Notes: generated by a model from the sequence alone, not told the origin. A stretch of 64,000 nt of DNA from Aridibacter sp965216195 (GCA_965216195.1 OZ244151.1:2976001-3040000), one strand, 5' to 3'. Shown: positions 18,581 through 27,928, numbered from the stretch's first letter. Translations and numbers: made by a program.

Positions 18581-18784
18581 TTATGGTCTTTTAGAGGTTG
18601 AGGTAGATTTTGTTTGGGTTATATCCAGATTCCAAAGTGCCAGACCGCCGACAATCGCGACAGCCAGAATTATTAAAACAATAATCGCACGCATTGCCAT
18701 CTTTACGGTCTTTTTCAAAACTCGGTATGCGATGTAGGCAATCGCGAGCATCACCAAAATGAAAACTATCGCTACAATTTCCAT
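18581..18784 (-). CDS. Small two-helix membrane protein
   Basis: 67 residues, unrecognised. Two hydrophobic segments (about residues 3-20 and 33-51) are joined by a basic turn (RVLKKTVKMAMRA), and the tail is Thr/Ser/Lys rich. The gene starts 3 bp past the yacG stop and ends 24 bp before the MFS gene, so it is likely co-transcribed with both. A real gene is supported by its tight packing and composition, but no function can be assigned. Confidence 0.6.
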   Translation of the reverse strand: MEIVAIVFILVMLAIAYIAYRVLKKTVKMAMRAIIVLIILAVAIVGGLALWNLDITQTKSTSTSKRP

Positions 18785-18787
18785 AAT

Positions 18788-18994
18788 TTATTGGGTTATA
18801 TTTCCCGTCTGAACCTTTTCCAGCTCTTTTAGGTCTTCTTCGCTCAGCGATGAGGTCTGTGCGGGCAGGGCATATTCTCCGTCAGCCCAGGCACCAAAAT
18901 CAATTAATCTACAACGTTCAGAACAAAACGGCCGAAACTCGTTTTCTGTATATTCAGTTTTTTTGTCGCAATTCGGACACTTTACAATCGGCAT
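18788..18994 (-). CDS. yacG: DNA gyrase inhibitor YacG
   Basis: 68 residues. The single zinc-binding site is complete: Cys6-x2-Cys9 and Cys24-x3-Cys28, in KCPNCDKK and FRPFCSERCRLIDFGAW, which is the YacG signature. In E. coli YacG binds the GyrB C-terminal region and inhibits gyrase. The C-terminal tail (residues 40-68) is longer and more acidic than in many homologues. It leads a short minus-strand group with the two-helix protein and the MFS transporter. Confidence 0.92.
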   Translation of the reverse strand: MPIVKCPNCDKKTEYTENEFRPFCSERCRLIDFGAWADGEYALPAQTSSLSEEDLKELEKVQTGNITQ

Positions 18995-19187
18995 ATTTTC
19001 ACCAGAATCATCAGGTTACCATACATTTTTGGAGATAAAAAATGATTTTTATGGCACGAAAAATGGTTGCGCGTTTTGTTTATTGGTGTAATCATAAGGG
19101 TTAGATGAGTCTTCATATGGAAGGCGCGAACAAAAACGCTGATTTGTGCGTAAGTTTTTTAGAGGTAGGAAGGAAGTAAAAAAGAAA

Positions 19188-20303
19188 ATGTCTGACTATA
19201 GAAAGCGTTTTGAAAAATGGCAACGCGATGCCAAAGACAAATTTGACGAAATTGATGAGCAGCTCGGGCTCTCTGAAAAACTTGAAGACGGCGTAAAAGT
19301 TGCAAAGGATACTGCTAAAAAGGGCGCCGAAACTGTGCGCGAAGGCGTTGAACGAATCAAAGATGAGGCCGAAAAAACAAGCGTTGGCAAAAAGGCTGTT
19401 GAGGTTGCCGAAGATGCTTACGAAACTGCGGAAGACGTCTATGAAGTAGTAGAAGATACTGCAAAAAATACCGCAAAAAAAGCGTGGGAAGCCAGCGAAC
19501 CGGTGCGCGAAGTAGCTGAAGACGCAAAGGAAAATGCAGAAGACGTTTTCGAATCAGCGAGTGAGAATGCCGGCGATGTTCTAAAAACTGCCGGGCAAAA
19601 AGCAGGCGAGGTAATCAGCGTAGCGGGTTCAAAAGCGGGGGAGGTTTTAGGACAAACAAAAAAGTCAGTTGAGGCCACTGCTTCAAGCATTTCAAAAGCC
19701 CTGGGCCTGGGCGTAAGCTGGACGCGGACGATCGATTCAACAGTTAAAACTTTTCGCAAAACGAGTGAATGGGTTGCTGAAAAGCCTATGCAGGCTGCGG
19801 CAACTGGAGCTTCTGTCGCAGTAGGAGCCGGATTAGGTGTAGTTTTCACCGGATTAAGCTCTCATTGGCTGCTTAATTCTGCGCTTCCTGCGTGGTCTGT
19901 AAAAAAAGCTAGCAAACTCTTCACAGATCATCTCAAGGATCAGGACAATTTAATAAAGAAAGGAAATTTGTCTAAGGCTGAGGCAGAAAAAGTGCAATTC
20001 GAGCGCAATATTGCGAAATACGTCGGGGCGCCGCTTCTCGGAGCTTTTTCATTTGCATCGGGTGCCGTAATGATGACAAATGTCTTTAACCCGAAAACGA
20101 TCACCGGAGCACCGCTTAGCTGGTTGATCGGCGGCAATCCTATGCTCGAAGGTGTTTGGTTTTTTGGAAACGGATTGGTTTGTTTTAAAACGAGCTATGA
20201 CTTTTTTATGATTTCGCTTGAAGATCATGAGGACGTACAAAGAATTGTAAAAGAGATGAAGGGAATGCTCCCGGAATTTGCCAGGGAAGCCGAAGCTACT
20301 TAA
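19188..20303 (+). CDS. LEA-like helical protein with C-terminal membrane domain
   Basis: 371 residues from ATG 19188, preceded by AGGAAGGAAG; an open GTG at 19146 is less likely. Residues 10-190 are a highly charged, low-complexity helix built of imperfect 11-mers such as KDTAKKGAETVREGVER and AEDAYETAEDVYEVVED, the style of LEA/apolipoprotein-like amphipathic helices. From about residue 225 a hydrophobic region (QAAATGASVAVGAGLGVVF; then PLLGAFSFASGAVMMTN and WFFGNGLVCFKTSYDFF) gives two to four membrane segments. The 3' end overlaps the convergent protease gene by 8 bp. Role unknown; stress or membrane-surface protection is only a family analogy. Confidence 0.7.
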   Translation: MSDYRKRFEKWQRDAKDKFDEIDEQLGLSEKLEDGVKVAKDTAKKGAETVREGVERIKDEAEKTSVGKKAVEVAEDAYETAEDVYEVVEDTAKNTAKKAWEASEPVREVAEDAKENAEDVFESASENAGDVLKTAGQKAGEVISVAGSKAGEVLGQTKKSVEATASSISKALGLGVSWTRTIDSTVKTFRKTSEWVAEKPMQAAATGASVAVGAGLGVVFTGLSSHWLLNSALPAWSVKKASKLFTDHLKDQDNLIKKGNLSKAEAEKVQFERNIAKYVGAPLLGAFSFASGAVMMTNVFNPKTITGAPLSWLIGGNPMLEGVWFFGNGLVCFKTSYDFFMISLEDHEDVQRIVKEMKGMLPEFAREAEAT

Positions 20304-21324
20304 TCTGAATCGGAAAAGGCACAAAACACAGCACAAAAATTAGCAGAGTTAAAAACGCAATCACTTTTCGTTTTGGATCGAGCGGCGTGTCGTCAAGCGG
20401 CTCAGGATGTCGAATTCGCATCATGATCGCGAGTATAATTGCAAACAGAAACCCACTCGGACTCCCGTATAAATACATCCCTAAAACCGAAAAAGCCGCC
20501 ATCAAAACAAACGCAATCCTTCCTGTCCAATAATGAAACCGCTCACCAAACACAGCATAAATAGCGTGTCCTCCATCGAGCTGTCCCGATGGAATTAGAT
20601 TTAGCGCCGTCACGAGAAGCCCGAGCCAAGCGGCGAAATAGAAACCATTAGGAATGACGCGTGCAAGATCAAACCCAAAAAGATACGCCATAAGTTTCAT
20701 AAAAAGAGGGTCTGAAAAATACAAATCACCAGGCACAAGCGGTGTCGGTGAATTTTCCACAAGTTCCATCGATAGGAAGCCCAAAAGCGCAACTGGAATC
20801 ATTGCAACAAAACCGGCAATTGGTCCGGCAACGCCGATGTCAAAAACTGCACGCCGTGAAGGCATCGGTGACAGGATTTTAATAAACGCGCCGAGCGTCC
20901 CCGCAGGACCGATAAAAGGCGGTGTCGGAATAAAATACGGAAGCGTCGCATCAACGCCGTAAAGACGGCAGGCAATGTAGTGTCCCGCCTCGTGCGCGAT
21001 CAAAATCAATAAAACCGAGACCGAAAAAGAGAGGCCATATTTCAAGATCGCGGGATCCGTAAATAATAAAGTGATCGCCGTACCGACCATTTTTACGTAT
21101 TCAAACGGGATCGCTTTCAGCACTTCGAGAAAATCGAGTGAGGCATTAGTAGCCAAAGCTTCAAACGGCGGGATCGGACCAAAAGGATAAATTACGCCCG
21201 CGATCGTGCAGGTGCAAAAAGTGACAAGCAATAAAAGAGCATGTTTAATCCATGTTCGCAGCGTAGGGCGCATTGCTCCACGGCGATAACGAGGCGGATT
21301 GTTTAACTGACCTAAACCGGACAT
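20296..21324 (-). CDS. Site-2 protease family protein (M50)
   Basis: 342 residues from ATG 21324. A multi-span membrane zinc protease: LILIAHEAGHYIACRLYG supplies the HExxH metal ligands near residue 115, and LNLIPSGQLDGGHAIYAVFG near 260 gives the third ligand in the NxxPxGxxDGGH motif. The N-terminus has one extra helix (ALLLLVTFCTCTIAGVI) and the C-terminus two more. This is the plant EGY-like class rather than RseP, as no PDZ domain is present. Likely substrate: an unidentified membrane protein. It overlaps the LEA-like gene at the 3' end by 8 bp. Confidence 0.9.
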   Translation of the reverse strand: MSGLGQLNNPPRYRRGAMRPTLRTWIKHALLLLVTFCTCTIAGVIYPFGPIPPFEALATNASLDFLEVLKAIPFEYVKMVGTAITLLFTDPAILKYGLSFSVSVLLILIAHEAGHYIACRLYGVDATLPYFIPTPPFIGPAGTLGAFIKILSPMPSRRAVFDIGVAGPIAGFVAMIPVALLGFLSMELVENSPTPLVPGDLYFSDPLFMKLMAYLFGFDLARVIPNGFYFAAWLGLLVTALNLIPSGQLDGGHAIYAVFGERFHYWTGRIAFVLMAAFSVLGMYLYGSPSGFLFAIILAIMMRIRHPEPLDDTPLDPKRKVIAFLTLLIFVLCFVPFPIQIK

Positions 21325-21422
21325 TGTTGCTTTCAATCGAAAATCGCAAACCGCAAAAAACTTAACAGTTTTTGCAGTTCGCGATCAGTTATGTCTCTAA
21401 ATTCCTGAGTATTATCGCGTGT

Positions 21423-21698
21423 TTAGTCGATAGGTTTAGCCTGTAGATTTTTTCCAGGCTTAAAACGAATTGTTTTTCCTGCCGGAATCGGAACTTCTTC
21501 GCCCGTTCGCGGGTTGCGCCCAATTCCACGTTTTCTCGGTTTTACGACGAAGACGCCAAATCCCCTCAGTTCGATTCTCTTGCCTTGCGCCAGGGCATCC
21601 TTCATCGCATCAAAAAGCGCATCAACCACTTGTTCGGCTTTTTGTTTTGGTACTCCCGTTCGATCAGCTACTGTGTTTACAATGTCGAGTTTTATCAT
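21423..21698 (-). CDS. hup: HU-family DNA-binding protein
   Basis: 91 residues, the standard HU size. The C-terminal beta-arm signature GFGVFVVKPRKRGIGRNPRT (residues 46-65) and the closing GKTIRFKPGKNLQ are diagnostic. HU bends DNA and compacts the nucleoid. The start has a good AAGGA ribosome site 7 bases upstream. A sigma-70-like promoter lies at 21754-21783. It is transcribed alone and away from the YpfJ-type gene. HU and IHF cannot be separated by eye, but the sequence is closer to HU. Confidence 0.94.
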   Translation of the reverse strand: MIKLDIVNTVADRTGVPKQKAEQVVDALFDAMKDALAQGKRIELRGFGVFVVKPRKRGIGRNPRTGEEVPIPAGKTIRFKPGKNLQAKPID

Positions 21699-21753
21699 GT
21701 TTGTTCCTTAGTCTAGATAGCCTCTGGAAGAATTTCATTTTCTGGATTTATTG

Positions 21754-21783
21754 ATAATAAAGGTTTTAGCGCGTTGTTGTCAA
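21754..21783 (-). promoter_or_regulatory. Promoter of the HU gene
   Basis: On the minus strand a consensus -35 TTGACA (21783-21778) and a -10 TATTAT (21759-21754) are 18 bp apart, placing the start about 50 nt before the HU ATG. The -35 is embedded in the inverted repeat TTGTCAA-GATTT-TTGACAA (21777-21795), a possible operator. The remainder of the 328-bp gap (21796-22026) shows no other structure that I can support. Confidence 0.65.
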
Positions 21784-22026
21784 GATTTTTGACAAAGATT
21801 CTCTTAATAACCCGAAGTTAATTTTGGTTAGAGAAATCAAAAAAATGTTTTACACCTTTTCTGGCGACGAATAGCATCGGGAAAAAGTTCTGAGAAAATG
21901 GATCGGACAGGGCAAATACTGATCGTCGGCTGATTTCCAGACTTTTCACCCAAAAGGAATTTTCGTCTATTGGCTCAAAATGTTAAAATTTTCGCACTTA
22001 AACCGAAAATAGTTGAGGATGATTAA

Positions 22027-22866
22027 ATGCGTTGGAGAGATCAGCGAAAAAGCACGAATGTAGAAGACAGACGCGGAATGGGTGGAAGAGGTATCGCCTT
22101 GGGCGGCGGCGGAATTGGGCTGCTTGTATTGATACTCGCCGTATTTTTATGCGGAGCCGATCCCAGCGGAATGTTTCGTCAAGCTCCAACGAGCGAAATT
22201 CAGCCTCAACGCGAAACGCAAGGCAAACCAAAACAAGATGACGAGCTTAAGCAATTTGCCTCTTCTGTTTTGGGCAGCACCGAAGACGTTTGGAACGATG
22301 TCTTCAGACAAAATAATTTAAGGTATCAGGAACCAAAACTTGTGCTCTTTACCGGACAGGTTTCTTCCGCCTGCGGTTATGCGAGCGCCGCGATGGGGCC
22401 TTTCTACTGCCCGGGAGATCGCAAGGTTTACCTTGACTTCGCATTCTTCCGCGAACTTCAAAGCCAGTTTCGGGCGCCCGGAGATTTTGCGGCAGCCTAT
22501 GTGATCGCACATGAAGTCGGTCATCACATTCAAAATCAACTCGGCACTATGGGTCAGGTAACAAGAGCGCAGGCCAGAAGCGGCAAGCGCCAGGCAAATC
22601 AACTTTCCGTAGCGCTCGAACTCCAGGCAGATTGTTTTGCAGGAATATGGGCGGCAGCGGCTCAAAGAAAAGGCTTACTGGAAGCGGGTGACGCTGAAGA
22701 GGCGATCCGCGCGGCAGCTGCGGTCGGAGACGATATGATCCAAAAACGTTCGCAGGGTTATGTTGTACCCGAATCTTTTACCCACGGCTCGGCGCGCGAA
22801 AGAGTTTCCTGGTACACAAAAGGCTTTCAAACGGGCGATGTGAAGCAGTGCAGGACCTTCGAGTAG
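22027..22866 (+). CDS. ypfJ: YpfJ-type neutral zinc metallopeptidase
   Basis: 279 residues. The N-terminus is the family's conserved MRWRDQRKSTNVEDRRG cytosolic segment, then one membrane helix at about 27-44 (GIGLLVLILAVFLCGA) and a C-terminal zinc domain. HEVGHH at residues 162-167 is the zinc-binding motif, with the downstream LELQADCFAG (about residue 201-210) providing the third ligand. These are typical of KPN_02809/YpfJ membrane-anchored metallopeptidases, whose substrates are unknown. A GAGGATG ribosome site precedes the ATG. It is divergent from HU. Confidence 0.92.
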   Translation: MRWRDQRKSTNVEDRRGMGGRGIALGGGGIGLLVLILAVFLCGADPSGMFRQAPTSEIQPQRETQGKPKQDDELKQFASSVLGSTEDVWNDVFRQNNLRYQEPKLVLFTGQVSSACGYASAAMGPFYCPGDRKVYLDFAFFRELQSQFRAPGDFAAAYVIAHEVGHHIQNQLGTMGQVTRAQARSGKRQANQLSVALELQADCFAGIWAAAAQRKGLLEAGDAEEAIRAAAAVGDDMIQKRSQGYVVPESFTHGSARERVSWYTKGFQTGDVKQCRTFE

Positions 22867-22946
22867 TTGTAACGTAGACTTTTGAAGTGAGGATTTCATT
22901 CCTAGTATAGAAGGAAGGTTACTTATATTTTCGGACGTTCCTCCTT

Positions 22947-23480
22947 TTATTCCCCAACGGGCTGAAAAGGTTTTCCGTAAAGTTCCTGATAAACCCAACC
23001 TAATAATCTCGCCTCCGCAGTACACAGAGACTCGATCCAACAACTCGTGAGATAAAACCGCTTTTCTTTCTCAGAAGGAATTTTCTCAGCCTCCGAAACG
23101 TGAGATTGATCTTGCGCAAGCTGATAGCTTTTCGCAACGTTTTCGTTATTTTCCTTTGCCTCGCCGAGCGCCTTTAAAATATCGGTAATCCACATTCCAA
23201 GTTTTTCTTCTGAATTATTCTCCGCGATCGCTTGAAATACTCCAATAGCGAAACGTGCTTCTGCGTTTTCAAACGGCGCTGGCTCGATTCCGTTGGCACG
23301 GTCGTCAGCCTGCTTCCACTGAAAAAGCTCTTCGACGTGTGGATGCCTCATTATCGCTACCCGCTGATCGTAGTTTAAAAAGAACTCGAGAAGGTCAGCG
23401 AGCGAATTCGTTTCAATATCGCCGCTCTCCGTTTTGCGAAGCTTAGGAGGCTCCAAAAATTCTTCTTTTGAATTGCTCAT
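22947..23480 (-). CDS. Uncharacterised alpha-helical protein
   Basis: 177 residues from the ATG at 23480, which has a GGGG site upstream. The frame stays open further upstream but lacks a good start there. No known family recognised. The sequence is mostly helical, acidic and cytosolic (DLLEFFLNYDQRVAIMRHPHVEELF). Codon use is normal for the region, and the frame is intact and long enough to be real. It is divergent from the acyltransferase gene and probably monocistronic. Function unknown. Confidence 0.6.
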   Translation of the reverse strand: MSNSKEEFLEPPKLRKTESGDIETNSLADLLEFFLNYDQRVAIMRHPHVEELFQWKQADDRANGIEPAPFENAEARFAIGVFQAIAENNSEEKLGMWITDILKALGEAKENNENVAKSYQLAQDQSHVSEAEKIPSEKEKRFYLTSCWIESLCTAEARLLGWVYQELYGKPFQPVGE

Positions 23481-23593
23481 GTTTCCCCGCCCATGATTTA
23501 GCACAAAATAGGCACGAGAGATATTAGAACACAGCCCGAAATACGCTACAAATAAGTGGGATTCGGTAGCAATTCCATCTTTTTTTAAAAAGT

Positions 23594-24781
23594 ATGTCGC
23601 TCCCGATAGAAAACGCGATGGCAAAAGGACGACTCGTAACGATCGATGCGTTACGTGGCATAGCTGCGTTAAGTATTGCAGTTGCTCACGTTAGCGGAAA
23701 TATCGTGATGACTTTTGACCAAATGAGCGATTCCCTGCTCAATGTTCTCTTTTTTCCGTTTACTGTTGGGATTGCAAGGGTTTACCTGTTTTTTCTCATT
23801 TCGGGTTTTTGCATACACCTGCGTTGGGTGAAAGCGAAGGTTGATCCGAAAAAAGACACCAAAAAAGCGCTCGAGTTTATTCCGTTTTGGAAACGCAGGT
23901 TCTGGCGTCTCTACCCGCCATATTTGATTGCACTCACGATTTACATACTTCTCGAACTTTTCCTTGGAAAACTCGTTTTCGACCGATTCTTTTTGTGGGA
24001 TCTCTTTGCGCACGTATTTATGATCCACAATCTCGACGCAAACACGGTATACAGTTTTAACGGGCAATTCTGGACGCTCGCGATCGAAGAGCAGCTTTAT
24101 CTAGCGTACTTCCTGTTGATTTGGGTGCGTGTAAAATGGGGCTGGAAAGCGGCGATTGGTTTGACGCTTGCAGCACGCGTCGGCTGGTTTATTTTTACTC
24201 CTTTAGTTTTCAAATTTACGGGGTTTAAGATTCCGACCGTTGAAGCTTCGCTCGGCACCTGGTTTTTATGGGCGGCCGGGGCACTCGCTGTTGAATATGC
24301 TTATGGTTTGGTGAAACTCCCGAAATGGACAACGAAGTTTTCGATTGGTTTTATACTGCTTCTGCTTAGCGCAAGCTGGTATGTTTATGGATTTGTAGCG
24401 CTTGTGGATAACCCGGGAACGATCAGCAAACTTTGGTGGTTTACGGCGCAGCCAATGTGGGGCGTGACATTCTTTTTCTTGATGAGCTGGTTTGTTTCAC
24501 TCGAAAACCGCGATCTTAAAAACTGGCAGAATCGTATCCTTAGAATCGGCGCATGGTTTGGGATGTTTGCGTATTCGATTTACCTGATGTGTGAATTCGT
24601 CGTCAGAATCGCACCCGGAACACCTTGGTTGTTGAAGGCATTTTTGACGGTCATAATCGGGTATATTTTCCACCGCTTGTTTGAAAGACCGTTTATGTCG
24701 AAAACGTGGAAGCAGGGAATTCGAAAGTATGAGTCCGGCGAAAAAGTTCCTCTAAAAGAGGCCGAAGCCGTGCGGATTTAA
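23594..24781 (+). CDS. Acyltransferase 3 family membrane protein
   Basis: 395 residues with about 10 hydrophobic segments. The N-terminal TIDALRGIAALSIAVAHV (residues 15-32) contains the family's conserved Arg-Gly and His; later FNGQFWTLAIEEQLYLAYF (about 150-170) is another acyltransferase-3 hallmark. Members such as OafA and NodX transfer acyl groups to sugars or lipids across the inner membrane. Substrate not predictable, since no polysaccharide cluster is nearby. Start ATG 23594 is open; ATG 23618 is an alternative. The C-terminus is a basic cytosolic tail. Confidence 0.88.
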   Translation: MSLPIENAMAKGRLVTIDALRGIAALSIAVAHVSGNIVMTFDQMSDSLLNVLFFPFTVGIARVYLFFLISGFCIHLRWVKAKVDPKKDTKKALEFIPFWKRRFWRLYPPYLIALTIYILLELFLGKLVFDRFFLWDLFAHVFMIHNLDANTVYSFNGQFWTLAIEEQLYLAYFLLIWVRVKWGWKAAIGLTLAARVGWFIFTPLVFKFTGFKIPTVEASLGTWFLWAAGALAVEYAYGLVKLPKWTTKFSIGFILLLLSASWYVYGFVALVDNPGTISKLWWFTAQPMWGVTFFFLMSWFVSLENRDLKNWQNRILRIGAWFGMFAYSIYLMCEFVVRIAPGTPWLLKAFLTVIIGYIFHRLFERPFMSKTWKQGIRKYESGEKVPLKEAEAVRI

Positions 24782-24876
24782 ACGCTTGCCCAACGCTGTG
24801 CGCTTTGAACGCGAATTTTCACGGATTGAACGGATCTCCGCGGATCTGCCTTATCCGCCCAATCCGCGTTAAAATT

Positions 24877-25953
24877 CTAAATCTTAAAATCCGCCTCGAC
24901 ATGACCAACAATCAAATCCCTACGGTTTTTCAAAATCATCGGCGAAAATTCGTTCAAGGTTTTTTCAGCTTCTTCAGTCATAACACCAAGCTGTCTTAAA
25001 AGCTCGATTGCTGCCGCCGGACGTGCGCGATAATCGTCGCCGTCTTCAATCTTCAACGCAATACCCAAACCCGTCGGATACTTCTCACATGGCAAGATCC
25101 CTACACACCAGACGCCCTCTGCTCCGACCTTGCAAACAAGTTTTCCGTTTAAAGCCTGCATTATTTTTGTGTCGAGCCTTACGCTTCCACCAACATATTC
25201 GGGATATTTTGTTTGAGCCGTGATTATTCTCTTACAAGCGTCTTTCAAGTTAATCCATGAAAACTTTCCTGAAAATTCGTTTTCCGTTTTTCGTGCATTT
25301 TCGTTTCTTTCGTGGGCGATAATATCTGGATTAGCCAGCCGCACAAAAGCCCTCGCCATTGCTTTTAAAGGCAGCGCAAAGTTTGGTGCCGAGCAGCCGT
25401 CGGTCCCAAATCTTATTTCATCTTTTGAAACACCTGAAAATAATGAAACAACATCCAGAATCGCTTCTTGAACAGGATTTTCAGGCGATAAATAACCCTT
25501 CAGGTCCGCGTCGATGTGTTTTGCAAAGGCAAGCATTGCGGCGTGTTTTCCGGAGCAATTATTATTCAGCTGATTCGGCGTTACACCATTTCTAATCATC
25601 GCTTCGGCAGTTTCTTCGTGAAACGACGGATGAGCACCGCAAGATAAATCCTTTTCGGTTAAACCGGCTTTTTTGAGCATCGATGCCGCAGTTTCTGTGT
25701 GAAATTTCTCACCTGAATGCGACGCGCAGGCCAATGCGATTTCTTTTTCCGTAAAGCCAAATTCATCTGCGGCACCGCTTAAAAGACATGGCAGTGTTTG
25801 AAACGACTTTGCCGCCGAGCGCCAAAAAGTAATCGTTTCAGGATCGCCTATTTTCGCGACTACATTGCCAGTTCCCTCAACCACAACGAGATGTCCGCGA
25901 TGGACTGATTCGAGCGTCTCGCCGCGAATTACTTTAGTTAAGATTTCTGCCAT
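24877..25953 (-). CDS. Asparaginase (AnsA-type, COG4448)
   Basis: 358 residues from ATG 25953. The protein begins EILTKVIRGETLESVHRGHLVVVEG and contains CASHSGEKFHTETAASML, NNCSGKHAAMLA and DGCSAPNFALPLKAMARAF, all characteristic of the thermolabile L-asparaginase II family; the Ser/Thr/Lys residues in these segments are the known catalytic set. It hydrolyses asparagine to aspartate and ammonia in the cytoplasm. The stop is directly followed by an AACGCGGATT-type intergenic repeat (24780-24876). Two imperfect inverted repeats flank the start (25970-26083). Confidence 0.88.
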   Translation of the reverse strand: MAEILTKVIRGETLESVHRGHLVVVEGTGNVVAKIGDPETITFWRSAAKSFQTLPCLLSGAADEFGFTEKEIALACASHSGEKFHTETAASMLKKAGLTEKDLSCGAHPSFHEETAEAMIRNGVTPNQLNNNCSGKHAAMLAFAKHIDADLKGYLSPENPVQEAILDVVSLFSGVSKDEIRFGTDGCSAPNFALPLKAMARAFVRLANPDIIAHERNENARKTENEFSGKFSWINLKDACKRIITAQTKYPEYVGGSVRLDTKIMQALNGKLVCKVGAEGVWCVGILPCEKYPTGLGIALKIEDGDDYRARPAAAIELLRQLGVMTEEAEKTLNEFSPMILKNRRDLIVGHVEADFKI

Positions 25954-25969
25954 AAAAAATGAACGGGGC

Positions 25970-26083
25970 GTAAGCATCTTGCTTGCGTCGAATGCGAAAG
26001 CGTTCGTACTTGTTTATTATCAGAGTGCTATATGAATAATAGGAAGTTCGTGCTACGCACTCATCGCAAGCAGGGATGCTTAC
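25970..26083. repeat. Short inverted-repeat element between asparaginase and recN
   Basis: GTAAGCATCTTGCTTGCG at 25970-25987 is matched by an inverted copy at 26065-26083 (gtaagcatccctgcttgcg when reversed), with one base inserted. The 77-bp interior has no gene; it has a GAATGCGAAAGCGTTCGT hairpin near 25988-26008. The structure resembles a small non-autonomous element or long cruciform. No target-site duplication could be confirmed. Confidence 0.55.
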
Positions 26084-26090
26084 CCTCCAA

Positions 26091-27797
26091 TCAAATGCCT
26101 TTTCCCTTTTTCTTGGTTCCGCCAATCAATTCCCGTGCGTGTTTTCGGGCTGAATCTGTAACGCTTTCGCCGGCAAGCATTCGGGCGATTTCTTCAACCT
26201 GTTCGTCTTTTTTTAGCAAACGAACGCCAACTTTGGTTCTGTCAGCCTTTGTTTCCTTTTCGACAACAAAATGCTGATTAGCCATGGCCGCAACCTGGGG
26301 CTGATGCGTAACACATAAAACCTGTTGGGAGCCCGCTAATTCTTTTAGTTTCAGCCCTACAGCTTCCGCTACACGCCCACCGATTCCAGCATCAACTTCG
26401 TCAAAAACCGCAGCTTTTCCATCGACGTCAACCTTCGCGGTCGTTTTTAGTATGAGCATCACCCGCGACGCTTCCCCGCCGGAAGCGACTTTAACCAAAG
26501 GTTTTGGAGGTTCACCTGGATTCGCCGAGAAATAGAATTCTATTTCGTCAATTCCTTTCGCTGTAAAATTCTCAGAATTTACGGATTCCCGGTCTTTAAA
26601 ATTTACAACAAACTTTGCTTTCTCTAGGGCCACCGCTGCGAGGTTTTCCTCAACCCTCTTTTCAAATTCGCGCGCTGCTTTCTTTCGCTTTTTACTCAAG
26701 CTGCCTGCGATTTTTAGATATTCAGATTCGAGTTTTTCGAGACTAGCCTTGAGATTTTGTTCCTTGAGTTCTGACGTCTCAATGTTTTCAAGGCGCTCTT
26801 TTGCATCTTCAAAATGAGCCAATACAGTTTCGAGCGAGCCGCCATACTTTCTCTTCAGGCGAGTAATTTCTGCGAGCCGATTTTCGATTTCTCCAAGTCT
26901 TTCGGGCGAAAACTGAATCGTGCCCTTAAAATCGCGAAGCGTATACGCCAAATCTTCCAAAACGGCCTTAGCAGAATCGAGACCTTCTTTATATTCGCCA
27001 AAATCCGAATCGTATTCGTTAAGTTCCTCAGTAATTCGAGCGACTTTCTCAAGATTCGCAATCACCGAACTTTCGTTTTCATAAAGCAGCCCGTAAGAAT
27101 CCCCGCTCAGTTGCGAAAGTTTTTCGGAATTGTTTAGACGTTTCTTTTCTTCTTCGAGAGTCTCGTCCTCTCCCGCCTCCAGATTACCTTTTTCGATTTC
27201 TTCCACCTGAAACCGCAGAATATCCATCAACTGCAACTTCTGTGACTCGTCTTCTTTCAAATTCCGCAGCTTTGCGCGAACTTTGCTAATTTCCGCAAAT
27301 TTCCCTTGTACCGCATCTCGTTCGCTGTCGACTTGCGCGTATTTATCTAAAATTTCGAGGTGATTTGCCGGTTTGAATAAAGTAGCCTGCTCGCCCTGTC
27401 CGTGGATATCTGCGATATAAATCCCAACTTTCTTGAGAAAACTTTGAGTGACGAGTTGATTGTTTACAAAAATCCGGTTTCTTCCGGCCAAAGAAAGTTC
27501 TCGTCTTATTATTAATTCAACCTCATCGGAATCTCCCAATTCAAAGCCACTTTCTTCGAAAAATTCGCAAACCTCAGAATCTGGTTTCAGCAAAAACAGC
27601 CCTTCGATTTCAGCCTTTTCTTCGCCTTCCTTAATCAGATCGGCCGAAACGCGCGCGCCTGTAAGCGCTCCGAGCGAATCAACTATTATCGATTTTCCGG
27701 AACCGGTTTCACCGGTGAGCAAATTAAGCCCTTCTCCAAACTCCATTGAGAGATTCTCGACCAGGGCAATATTTTTAATTTTGAGTAGGCTCAGCAT
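26091..27797 (-). CDS. recN: DNA repair protein RecN
   Basis: 568 residues from ATG 27797, matching the usual RecN start (MLSLLKIKNIALVENLSMEF). The Walker A GETGSGKS is at 29-36, followed by long coiled-coil arms at about 160-390 and a C-terminal ATPase half with the ABC signature VASGGEASRVMLILK (about 430-445) and Walker B KAAVFDEVDAGIGG (about 455-470). RecN is an SMC-like ATPase that acts at DNA double-strand breaks. It ends 8 bp before the inverted-repeat element at 25970-26083. No neighbour in an obvious operon. Confidence 0.96.
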   Translation of the reverse strand: MLSLLKIKNIALVENLSMEFGEGLNLLTGETGSGKSIIVDSLGALTGARVSADLIKEGEEKAEIEGLFLLKPDSEVCEFFEESGFELGDSDEVELIIRRELSLAGRNRIFVNNQLVTQSFLKKVGIYIADIHGQGEQATLFKPANHLEILDKYAQVDSERDAVQGKFAEISKVRAKLRNLKEDESQKLQLMDILRFQVEEIEKGNLEAGEDETLEEEKKRLNNSEKLSQLSGDSYGLLYENESSVIANLEKVARITEELNEYDSDFGEYKEGLDSAKAVLEDLAYTLRDFKGTIQFSPERLGEIENRLAEITRLKRKYGGSLETVLAHFEDAKERLENIETSELKEQNLKASLEKLESEYLKIAGSLSKKRKKAAREFEKRVEENLAAVALEKAKFVVNFKDRESVNSENFTAKGIDEIEFYFSANPGEPPKPLVKVASGGEASRVMLILKTTAKVDVDGKAAVFDEVDAGIGGRVAEAVGLKLKELAGSQQVLCVTHQPQVAAMANQHFVVEKETKADRTKVGVRLLKKDEQVEEIARMLAGESVTDSARKHARELIGGTKKKGKGI

Positions 27798-27928
27798 TAC
27801 AATTGTTTGGTTGGTAAATTGCATTTTAAGCCAACTTACTTTTGAAGAGAAACCTAAACGGCGTTTTTGTGCTCTATGCTAAAATTTATTTTTTAATCTT
27901 CGCTCCGGAAGATTTTCAGCCAACAGCT

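Noticed and set aside
19439..19849. Long antisense frame inside the LEA-like gene
   Set aside because: It is a shadow produced by the repetitive Ala/Glu/Lys codons of the sense strand.
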